Of a DNA stretch of 64,000 nucleotides, positions 41,694-49,088 are shown in pieces. Made by a program: the position numbers and the translations under genes. The DNA is taken from assembly GCA_018655525.1 (NCBI GenBank), contig JABIJM010000007.1, positions 1 to 64,000 of the forward strand, read 5' to 3'. Below the pieces are notes generated by a model. It had not been told where the DNA came from. It was given only the letters and a program-made list of their open reading frames with translations, and made no database searches. The stretch comes from Candidatus Woesearchaeota archaeon. GTDB lineage: Archaea; Nanobdellota; Nanobdellia; Woesearchaeales; GW2011-AR9. The stretch's first letter is position 1; each line of letters opens with the position of its first letter.

Positions 41694-43226
41694 ATGGATG
41701 AAATTCAATTTCTCGCAATAGAAACGATTAATAAAGGAAAACAAGCAATCGTGTTTGTACCGAGTCGTGCATCTGCAGAAAAGACCTCTGAAGATATTTC
41801 TAAGCTTGTTGATGCACATCATTTAGATCTAGAATCAGAAGTTCTCAGAGCAGCATCAACACCAACGAAACAATGTAAAAGACTTTCTAAAATAATTCGG
41901 AAAGGAGTTGCATTTCATCATGCTGGTCTTCTTCAGAAACAAAAAGATTTGATAGAAGAAGAATTCAAACAAGGAAAAATTAAAATCATCTGTGCAACAC
42001 CAACACTTGCAGCAGGTTTAAGTTTACCTGTTTTTCGTGTCATAATAAAATCTTTAAAACGATTCTCTGGAAGATGGGGAATGGATTGGATTCCAGTTTT
42101 AGAATATCTTCAAATGGCGGGACGTGCAGGAAGACCAGAATACGAAGCGTATGGAGAATCTATTGTCATTGCAAAAGATGAAGCACATAAAACAGAAATC
42201 TATGAGAAATATGTTTGTGGTAAACCTGAAGAAATATATTCTAAACTTGCAGTAGAACCGGTTTTACGAACTTATTTGTTATCTCTAATCTCGTCTGGTA
42301 TCATTAGAGATGAAGAATCCATGAAACAATTCTTTGCAAAAACGTTCTGGGCACATCAGTATAAAGACATGGATAAATTAGAAATGATTATGGATAAAAT
42401 GCTTGATCTTCTTGATGGGTGGGAATTTGTAAATGTGATTGGACAAACAGAAAAGAAAGATGATTTTCAATTTGCAAGTTCCATAGGAAAGAAAACAAAC
42501 AAATTAATGAAACCAACATTAATTGGAAAACGTATTTCTGAACTTTATTTAGATCCATTAACAGCAAATCATCTTATTGAATGCTTGAAAGAATATAATG
42601 CAGAGAAAGAAGTATTCTCATTATTACAAATGGTAGCCCATACACTAGAAATGCGTCCTCTCTTAAGATTAAAAGTGAAAGACGACTTTGTTCAAGAAGA
42701 ATTGACACAACGATTTGATCAATTGCTTAAAGAAGAGCCAAGTGAATTTGATTTAGATTACGACGATTTTTTGAAATCAATCAAAACAACCTTATTCTTT
42801 GAAGATTGGATTAATGAAAAAAATGAAGATTTTCTTATGGAAAAATTTGGTATCCGTCCAGGAGAAATTCGGATGAAATTAGAATCAGCAGATTGGTTAC
42901 TATATGCAGCATCTGAATTAGCAAAGATAGAGGGTTATAATGAACTCATTAAAGACATTCACAAACTACGAATTAGAGTTAAAAATGGAGTCAAAGAAGA
43001 ATTGTTACCCCTTCTGAAGTTAAAAGGAATCGGTCGTATGCGTGCACGAAAGATGTATATGAATGGATTAAAAGATCTTGGAGATTTGAAAAAAATAGAT
43101 TTGGTAAGTTTATCACAGATTCTTGGAAAAGCAGTTTCAACCAGTATCAAGAAACAGTTAGGGGAAGATGTGGTTGTTGTTCCAGCTGGGAAACTAAAAG
43201 GGCAATTGAGTTTAGAGAAATTCTGA
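41694..43226 (+). CDS. Hel308-type (Ski2-like) helicase lacking the first RecA domain
   Basis: 510 residues corresponding to the second RecA domain onwards. Present: motif IV (AIVFVPSRASAEKTSEDI), FHHAGL, motif V (CATPTLAAGLSLP), motif VI (QMAGRAGRPEYEAYGE), a winged helix and ratchet domain, and a terminal helix-hairpin-helix (LKLKGIGRMRARKMYMNGL). Missing: the Q motif, Walker A and DExH box, about 200 residues. Full-length Hel308 is ~700 residues, so the cut lies exactly between the two RecA domains. The upstream DNA is the surface protein gene; no N-terminal half is found here. It has its own probable promoter (CTTAATAAAACC) and ATG. Confidence 0.85.
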   Translation: MDEIQFLAIETINKGKQAIVFVPSRASAEKTSEDISKLVDAHHLDLESEVLRAASTPTKQCKRLSKIIRKGVAFHHAGLLQKQKDLIEEEFKQGKIKIICATPTLAAGLSLPVFRVIIKSLKRFSGRWGMDWIPVLEYLQMAGRAGRPEYEAYGESIVIAKDEAHKTEIYEKYVCGKPEEIYSKLAVEPVLRTYLLSLISSGIIRDEESMKQFFAKTFWAHQYKDMDKLEMIMDKMLDLLDGWEFVNVIGQTEKKDDFQFASSIGKKTNKLMKPTLIGKRISELYLDPLTANHLIECLKEYNAEKEVFSLLQMVAHTLEMRPLLRLKVKDDFVQEELTQRFDQLLKEEPSEFDLDYDDFLKSIKTTLFFEDWINEKNEDFLMEKFGIRPGEIRMKLESADWLLYAASELAKIEGYNELIKDIHKLRIRVKNGVKEELLPLLKLKGIGRMRARKMYMNGLKDLGDLKKIDLVSLSQILGKAVSTSIKKQLGEDVVVVPAGKLKGQLSLEKF

Positions 43227-43259
43227 ATATTTATATATGACTACTTCTTATCATTTATT

Positions 43260-43874
43260 ATGGAAGGAAATACTTCAAAAACATTAACAATTATGTTCAT
43301 AGATCTCGTAGGTTACACTTCTAAAACACAAACCTTAACACGTGAACAATTTCATCAATTACATGATCTTTTTGATGATATTGCGAAAAAAACTATTCAA
43401 AAATTCCAAGGAAAAATTGTAAAGAAAATTGGTGATGCATATCTTTTTTACTTTGAATCGCCAACCGATGCCGTTCATTGTGGTGTTGACCTACAGAAAA
43501 AATTTCATGATTACAATGAATCTCACAAACAGAATCCTCTTTCTATTAGGGTAGCATTGGATCAAGGTGAAGTAATAATACGTGAAGGGGATGTTTATGG
43601 GTCATCCGTAAACCTTGCATCTCGGATAGAAAGTATCACACCTGCAAATCACATTTATTTTAGTGAAGCTGTTCAAGATGCAATGAATAAAAATGAAATT
43701 CCCTATATGGATATGGGGTATCATGAATTCAAAGGGTTCTCTGAACCACGAAGAGTTTTTCGTGTTACTTGGGATTATGAAATCCCAAAATGGTATCAAC
43801 ACCCTTCAGTCCATGTTGCATCTGCTTTTGTTGTAGTTGTAATCATCTATCTTATTGCCAAAAAAATATTTTAA
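43260..43874 (+). CDS. Class III adenylyl cyclase with C-terminal membrane helix
   Basis: 204 residues. All six functional positions of active class III cyclases are visible: metal ligands Asp15 (FIDLVGY) and Asp59 (KIGDAY), adenine-selecting Lys55 and Asp111 (GDVYGSS), and transition-state Asn118 and Arg122 (VNLASRIES). The Lys/Asp pair predicts ATP rather than GTP as substrate. A tail helix (~183-200) anchors it with the catalytic domain inside the cell; active sites form in a homodimer. Class III cyclases are uncommon in archaea. A TATA box TTTATATA lies ~25 bp upstream, and a glycerophosphodiesterase gene follows after 1 bp. Confidence 0.92.
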   Translation: MEGNTSKTLTIMFIDLVGYTSKTQTLTREQFHQLHDLFDDIAKKTIQKFQGKIVKKIGDAYLFYFESPTDAVHCGVDLQKKFHDYNESHKQNPLSIRVALDQGEVIIREGDVYGSSVNLASRIESITPANHIYFSEAVQDAMNKNEIPYMDMGYHEFKGFSEPRRVFRVTWDYEIPKWYQHPSVHVASAFVVVVIIYLIAKKIF

Positions 43875-43875
43875 A

Positions 43876-44517
43876 ATGGTCTTAAACATTGCACATCGCG
43901 GAATTCCTGTACTTGAAGCAGAGAATACTCTTGCTTCTTTTAAGAAAGCGATTGAATTAGGTGCAGATATGATTGAATGTGATGTCCATCTGTCAAAGGA
44001 TGATAAAATAGTTGTTATTCATGATAATACTGTTAATAGAACAACTTCTGGGAAAGGAAAAGTTTCTCATTATACCTCCATTGAATTATGGGGGTTAGGA
44101 GTTCCTTTACTTGATGATATCTTAAAGCTAGGTTGTAAATTCAATGTTGAAATTAAAGACTATAGAGCTCTTAATGTAATGGAATTAAATGAGAATGTTT
44201 TGTATTCTTCAGATAAAGCACGAATTTTAATGAACATCAAGAAAAAAAATCCTAAAGTTAAAACATCCTTGGTTTTTTCTTCAAGATTACTGAAATGGTT
44301 ATTACTTCATTTTGCTGATGTGGCGAAGGTCGATGCGGTTTCTTTACATGATAAACTAGCTTCTCAAAAATTAATTAAAAAACTTCAGAGAAATAATCTT
44401 AAAGTCTATGTTTATACTGTTAATTCTAAGGAGCGTATTGAAAAATTGATTTCTTTTGGTGTGGATGGGATCTTTACAGATGATGTTCGTTTATTCAAAG
44501 AACAAAAAACAAAATGA
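43876..44517 (+). CDS. Glycerophosphodiester phosphodiesterase
   Basis: 213 residues of a GDPD TIM barrel. Catalytic motif NIAHRG, ENTLASFKKAIELGADMIECDVHLS-type segment (ENT, E-x-D), VIHDNTVNRTTSGKG, FNVEIKD and the late VYTVNS and GVDGIFTDD. It hydrolyses glycerophosphodiesters to glycerol-3-phosphate and an alcohol. The ATG follows the cyclase stop by 1 bp, so the two are cotranslated; the longer frame inside the cyclase gene is rejected. In an archaeon the substrate may be a lipid headgroup or teichoic-like polymer. Confidence 0.94.
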   Translation: MVLNIAHRGIPVLEAENTLASFKKAIELGADMIECDVHLSKDDKIVVIHDNTVNRTTSGKGKVSHYTSIELWGLGVPLLDDILKLGCKFNVEIKDYRALNVMELNENVLYSSDKARILMNIKKKNPKVKTSLVFSSRLLKWLLLHFADVAKVDAVSLHDKLASQKLIKKLQRNNLKVYVYTVNSKERIEKLISFGVDGIFTDDVRLFKEQKTK

Positions 44518-45706
44518 CAGGCAGAATCAAACATCCCATTAAATGATTCTTACCAATGCCCCAAATGGATGAAACTAACCCAATTGCCGTTGCGGTAAAC
44601 AAGATTGTTAATCCAATCACGCCGTCAAAATAAAATGTTAAAAGTATAATAAACCCTAAGATTGAATAAACAACCATCTTGTAATTGACTTTTACAATCA
44701 CATTTGCAAATATTTTTGAAATTTTTAATGTTAAAATTGTCGCAATCCCTCCCACAACTAATGCTACCCCTAAAAAAAGAATCATCTCTTCTAATCCTAC
44801 ACCTCCAAGAAGTGTTTTCACTGTTACAATTGCACCATTTCTCGCTTTGTCTAAAACGTAAGCAGTTCCAATACTGATTAACATGTTTGCAGTGTTTATT
44901 CCACCTACTAAAGAAAGAAAACCTTCATCCCCAATATCTCCGACAACATTTGTTGCAACGATTGCAGCTTGAGAAGACCCGAACCCTGGAAGAAACGCAG
45001 CGATAAACCCAACACCACTTGCAGCTGTAATAGCTTTCGTTGCATTCTTTTTAGATATGGTTAATGGTTTTGAAAAATCCTGTTCCGGGATGGAAGAATT
45101 TTGTGCAAGGCTCATTATGAGGATAGAAAATCCAAATAGTCCTGATAACATTGGAAATAATGGTTGTTCTAAATTTGGAATTGCGGTTAAGACAATTAGA
45201 CCAAGAACTCCTGCTAACATAAAAGCAAGAAAACTTTTGATTCTTTTTCCTTTATCTTTTCCAATCATAAAAATCATAATTCCAGATAAAATGTATCCAA
45301 TACTTCCTTTAAGGATTGGTGCAAGTATTCCCATACTAACAATAAAAATAGGAAACAACAAGATTCCAAGAAGCAAGCAACCCAAAGATCCAATCACCGT
45401 ATATGTAATTGCATTATGTCCTTCTCCATTGTGTAATAAGCGGTGACCCGGTAATACGTTAAGCTCTTGGCCAGCATCAGGAGCTCCAAGATAAATAGAA
45501 GGAATGGAATCTAGGAATGAATGGGTGATTGCTAATGAGATTATGTAAATTGCTAGTGTAATTGGAGAAGTGATTGACAGCAAGACAGCAGAGAAAGATA
45601 TCATGATTACTGAGAGTAAGTTTACATGGATTCCTGGGACTAATCCTGTGATAATGCCTGAACTCACGCCAAGGATAATTGCAAATATTACTTCTACAAA
45701 ACTCAT
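44495..45706 (-). CDS. DUF112/TctA-like membrane transporter
   Basis: 403 residues with about 10-12 membrane helices. The conserved TctA features GLVPGIHVN near the N-terminus, IPSIYLGAPD and the inverted second copy AAFLPGFGSSQAAI identify the archaeal DUF112 branch of the tripartite tricarboxylate transporter large subunit. Archaeal members lack the TctB/TctC partners, and none is present. Substrate unknown. The C-terminus overlaps the GDPD gene by 23 bp. Confidence 0.9.
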   Translation of the reverse strand: MSFVEVIFAIILGVSSGIITGLVPGIHVNLLSVIMISFSAVLLSITSPITLAIYIISLAITHSFLDSIPSIYLGAPDAGQELNVLPGHRLLHNGEGHNAITYTVIGSLGCLLLGILLFPIFIVSMGILAPILKGSIGYILSGIMIFMIGKDKGKRIKSFLAFMLAGVLGLIVLTAIPNLEQPLFPMLSGLFGFSILIMSLAQNSSIPEQDFSKPLTISKKNATKAITAASGVGFIAAFLPGFGSSQAAIVATNVVGDIGDEGFLSLVGGINTANMLISIGTAYVLDKARNGAIVTVKTLLGGVGLEEMILFLGVALVVGGIATILTLKISKIFANVIVKVNYKMVVYSILGFIILLTFYFDGVIGLTILFTATAIGLVSSIWGIGKNHLMGCLILPVILFFVL

Positions 45707-45785
45707 GGCATTCTGACAAACTGTTTTCTTTTAACTATATCTTTACATTAAAAACTATATTCTAAACCCTACATCACCACACAAT

Positions 45786-45810
45786 CTTTATAAACGTCAA
45801 ATATTTCCTA
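45786..45810 (+). promoter_or_regulatory. TATA promoter of the antiporter gene
   Basis: CTTTATAAACGTCAAATATT lies 20-35 bp before the ATG at 45817. The same extended sequence, with one or two changes, precedes the 48816 regulator, so the two may share a promoter type. Confidence 0.55.
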
Positions 45811-45816
45811 TTCTTT

Positions 45817-47526
45817 ATGGTAGGTGTAGATGTTGGCCTTTTCCTAGAGTTAGGTATAATTATTATTGTTGCAGCTCTAGCAGCATTTATTTTACGTCTT
45901 CTAAGACAACCACAAATTCTTGCTTATGTTCTTGTTGGTGTGCTTATTACTCCTGTATTTGGTCTGATTGTAGATACAAGTTTAATTGAATCTATGTCTC
46001 TTATTGGTATTGCATTCTTGTTATTCATTGTAGGGATAGAAATGGATTTAAAATCCTTAAAAAGTGTTCTTCTTGTTTCAACGTTAGGGAGTGTACTTCA
46101 AACAGTCATTCTTTTTGTAACGGGATACCTTGTTGCACTTCTATTAGGATTCTTAAGTTTGGAAGCAGCATACATTGGATTGATGCTTGCATTTTCTTCA
46201 ACAATGGTTGTGATGAAATTACTTTCCGATAGAAAAGAACTTGCAACCCTCCATGGAAGAATTGCAATTGGAACTCTCTTAACACAAGATATTGTTGCTA
46301 TTTTTGCACTTTCTATAATGACATCTATTAATGGAGTGAACACGGCATTATTAGCAATTGCATTTGTTAAATTTCTGATTCTTTTTGGAATTGCATATCT
46401 TGCAAGCAGATTCTTATTTCCTGAAATGTTCAAATTTGCAGCAAAAAATCAAGAACTTCTTTTAATTTTATCCTTAGCCGTTTGCTTTACATTTTCATTA
46501 TCCTTCTCTTACATTGGTTTTCCCGTTGCAATCGGTGCATTTTTAGCTGGAATTTCATTAGGTAATCTTGAATATCATATAGAAATCATTGCAAAAATGA
46601 AAAGTCTTAAAGATTTTTTTGCATTATTATTTTTCGTCTCTTTAGGGATGGGTCTTTCACTTGGTGTGATTCAAAAAATGTGGTTCCCCTTAATAATCAT
46701 TTTAGTTCTTGTTATGTTTGTGAAACCCCTTGTAATTATGACAATTACTTCATTATTCAAATACACTAAAAAACCCTCCTTTTTAACTGCAAATTCTCTT
46801 GCTCAAGTAGGTGAGTTTTCATTAATACTTGCTGCGCAAGGTTTGCTTTTGAAACATATCACCCAAGATTTGTTTTCATTAATTGTAATCACAGTTTTAT
46901 TTACGATCACTACTACCTCCTATTATGTTGAATATAATCAATTTTTCTTCCGTTTACTTAAGAAACCGTTATCTATTTTTGATAGATTTACAACTCAGGG
47001 GTTGGAATATCTTCCTTCTGAGGTAAGACCGAAAATAGTCTTATGTGGTCACGATCGTGTTGGATATAGTATTCTTCGAAGTCTACATAAAAAGAAAAAT
47101 AAAGTTCTTGTGATAGATTATAATCCTGAAGTTATTAATCACGTTGTGAGCGAAGGATATCATTCAATTTATGGGGATGTTACAGATGATGAAATCATGG
47201 ATAAGATGAACTTAAAAGAACTTTCTATGTTTATTTCAACAATCCCTCGTGTTAAAGATAACATTCATTTATTGCGTAAACTTAGAGAAGTTAATAAACG
47301 TGCAAAAGTAATCATGACTGCAAATGATATTGATGAATCTTTTAAATTGTACGAGTTGGGCGCAGATTATGTAGTGCTTCCACATTTCTTAGGTGGAGAG
47401 CATGTTTCAAATCTTATTGATAAAATCCATAAGAAAAAGATAAATCTTAAAGACCATAAAGAGAAGCATATTAAGCATTTACATCATCGGAAGAAGATGG
47501 GTCATGCACATCCTACACATCATTAG
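45817..47526 (+). CDS. CPA2 cation:proton antiporter (Kef type) with RCK domain
   Basis: 569 residues. Residues ~8-385 contain about 12 membrane helices with family motifs LLFIVGIEMDLKSL, FSSTMVVMKLLSDRKE, SYIGFPVAIGAFLAGISLGN and ANSLAQVGEFSLILA. The RCK/TrkA-N Rossmann domain begins at VLCGHDRVGYSIL (GxxxxG) and continues through VIDYNPE and YGDVTDDEIM. It would exchange K+ or Na+ for H+ under nucleotide control. The last ~25 residues are exceptionally His-rich (HIKHLHHRKKMGHAHPTHH), possibly metal- or pH-sensing. Confidence 0.94.
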   Translation: MVGVDVGLFLELGIIIIVAALAAFILRLLRQPQILAYVLVGVLITPVFGLIVDTSLIESMSLIGIAFLLFIVGIEMDLKSLKSVLLVSTLGSVLQTVILFVTGYLVALLLGFLSLEAAYIGLMLAFSSTMVVMKLLSDRKELATLHGRIAIGTLLTQDIVAIFALSIMTSINGVNTALLAIAFVKFLILFGIAYLASRFLFPEMFKFAAKNQELLLILSLAVCFTFSLSFSYIGFPVAIGAFLAGISLGNLEYHIEIIAKMKSLKDFFALLFFVSLGMGLSLGVIQKMWFPLIIILVLVMFVKPLVIMTITSLFKYTKKPSFLTANSLAQVGEFSLILAAQGLLLKHITQDLFSLIVITVLFTITTTSYYVEYNQFFFRLLKKPLSIFDRFTTQGLEYLPSEVRPKIVLCGHDRVGYSILRSLHKKKNKVLVIDYNPEVINHVVSEGYHSIYGDVTDDEIMDKMNLKELSMFISTIPRVKDNIHLLRKLREVNKRAKVIMTANDIDESFKLYELGADYVVLPHFLGGEHVSNLIDKIHKKKINLKDHKEKHIKHLHHRKKMGHAHPTHH

Positions 47527-47615
47527 GTTTTTTCTAAATCAAAAAGATAGGTCAATTAATTAGAAACATTTAATAAAAAACAGGCTATTTTCTACTTATT
47601 AACATAACCTACGAA

Positions 47616-47675
47616 ATGAACCAACAAAAAACAATCCTGTTTTTTGAGATTCATTCATCATTACATTCCTCATGA
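47616..47675 (+). CDS. Possible 19-aa leader peptide overlapping the NOG1 start
   Basis: ATG-led frame (MNQQKTILFFEIHSSLHSS) whose TGA overlaps the NOG1 ATG by 2 bp (ATGA). A TATA-like TTTAATAAAA near 47567 would put this frame in the 5' leader. Such coupling frames can tune expression. Equally it may be chance. Confidence 0.3.
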   Translation: MNQQKTILFFEIHSSLHSS

Positions 47676-48610
47676 ACTTCCAAAAACTAACACCTGTACC
47701 TCAAAAGAAAGAATTACTAGATCTAGCGTTTAGAAAAGCACGTCTGAAAGGAGTTCAAAAGAAGTTTGTAGGTAATTGGCTGCAAAAGATTCGGTACAAA
47801 GAAAACTTGAAATTAGATATTGTGAAGGATACCTTAGTTACAAGATTAATGAAAGTTCTCCAAGAATTTCCAAATACCATGGATTTAAATGATTTTTACG
47901 TAGAATTAATCAAACTAACTTTAGATTATGTGGAATTAAAAAAATCTTTTGGGGCTCTTGATTGGGCAATCAAACAGATTGGAAAAGTTCATCGTGTTCA
48001 TATTGTGAAAGTAAATGAAGAGAAAGAAGGTGCAAAAGTTAAGAAAATTACGCTTCAATATTATGGGAGGATTGCGTCTATTTTAAAACAAATTAATCCT
48101 CAATTAAAATATTTAGAACAATCACGAAAAACATTACGAAAATTTCCTGCAATTAAAGAACTTTTTACTGTTTGCTTATATGGATTTCCAAATGTTGGAA
48201 AAACAACTATTTTGAACAAATTGACTGGTACTAAGGCAAAAGTTGCAGCATACTCGTTTACAACAAAAAGTATTAATGCAGGGTATATGAAACTCAATGA
48301 TACGAAGGTTCAAGTTCTTGATGTACCTGGAACTTTAGCACGTAAAGATAAAATGAATGATATTGAATTGCAAGCAGAACTTGTCTTGAATGAAGTTGCA
48401 AATGTTGTGGTTTATATATTTGATTTAAGTGGTGCAAGTGGATATTCAATTAAAAATCAAGAACAATTACTTCAGAATTTAGGAAAGAAAAGAAAAGTTT
48501 TTCCATTTGTGAATAAACAAGATATCACAGATGAATCTCTCTTAAAAGAATTCACTGTTAAACATTACACTTTAGAGGAGATCAAGGCAGAAGTTGAAAA
48601 ATTGATGTGA
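47672..48610 (+). CDS. NOG1-family GTPase
   Basis: 312 residues. The N-terminal helical domain (~1-150) typical of NOG1 precedes the G domain: G1 GFPNVGKTT, switch I SFTTKSINAGYM, G3 DVPGTLAR and G4 FVNKQD. NOG1 proteins take part in large ribosomal subunit assembly. The protein is at the short end of the archaeal range and lacks the eukaryotic C-terminal extensions. It stands alone, with a structured intergenic region after it. Confidence 0.93.
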   Translation: MNFQKLTPVPQKKELLDLAFRKARLKGVQKKFVGNWLQKIRYKENLKLDIVKDTLVTRLMKVLQEFPNTMDLNDFYVELIKLTLDYVELKKSFGALDWAIKQIGKVHRVHIVKVNEEKEGAKVKKITLQYYGRIASILKQINPQLKYLEQSRKTLRKFPAIKELFTVCLYGFPNVGKTTILNKLTGTKAKVAAYSFTTKSINAGYMKLNDTKVQVLDVPGTLARKDKMNDIELQAELVLNEVANVVVYIFDLSGASGYSIKNQEQLLQNLGKKRKVFPFVNKQDITDESLLKEFTVKHYTLEEIKAEVEKLM

Positions 48611-48681
48611 TCTCTTTTTTTTGTGATCTTTAGTTTCTTTGTTGTGAAACTTCGTAAGTTCTTAGTTGTTCAAATAGGAAG

Positions 48682-48706
48682 CTTTATAAACGTTAAAATA
48701 TTCCTT
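48682..48706 (+). promoter_or_regulatory. TATA promoter of the regulator-surface protein operon
   Basis: CTTTATAAACGTTAAAATAT at 48682 onward, ~125 bp before the ATG at 48816, implying a ~100-nt leader that contains the hairpin at 48741-48799. Confidence 0.55.
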
Positions 48707-48740
48707 TTGTGAAGGTAGAAGACATCTCCGTGTTGCGTAT

Positions 48741-48799
48741 GTTAAAAACCGTAGGCACCTGTGTAATTTCTACACCACCCCCCGTCTGCGGTTTTTAAC
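48741..48799 (+). promoter_or_regulatory. Structured leader hairpin before the 48816 regulator
   Basis: GTTAAAAACCG (48741-48751) pairs perfectly with CGGTTTTTAAC (48789-48799). Inside, GTGTA/TACAC forms a second stem with a 5-nt loop, and a C-run (CACCCCCCGTC) is left exposed. The structure lies between the promoter and the start codon 17 nt downstream, so it could be a cis-regulatory RNA or a small processed RNA. Confidence 0.5.
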
Positions 48800-48815
48800 T
48801 GCCTCCCATAACAAA

Positions 48816-49088
48816 ATGAATCTCAATGAAGAAAAACTATCACGAGCTATAAGCGCGTATTCTAGACGGCATATTCTCCGTTTACTTGCAGACAAAGAAA
48901 TGAAAGTTAAAGATATTGCTGCTACAACTAAAATGTCAGTTTCACTAGCTTCTCGTCACTTAAAATTTCTTCATGATCTTGGTTTTTTAACAGTTAAGAA
49001 AAAAAGTCCATTCAAATTTTATTCTTTAAAAATCAAAGAATTAAAAAACCTTTTGGCACTCTATGATAAGGTGATAGATAAATTATGA
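48816..49088 (+). CDS. ArsR-like winged-helix regulator, 90 aa
   Basis: A helix-turn-helix of the ArsR type: SRRHILRLLADKEMKVKDIA, then TTKMSVSLASRHLKFLHDLG (recognition helix) and the wing LTVKKKSPFKFYSLK. No metal-binding cysteines are present. Its stop overlaps the start of the giant surface protein gene (ATGA), so the two are coupled and the regulator probably controls that gene. Confidence 0.85.
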   Translation: MNLNEEKLSRAISAYSRRHILRLLADKEMKVKDIAATTKMSVSLASRHLKFLHDLGFLTVKKKSPFKFYSLKIKELKNLLALYDKVIDKL

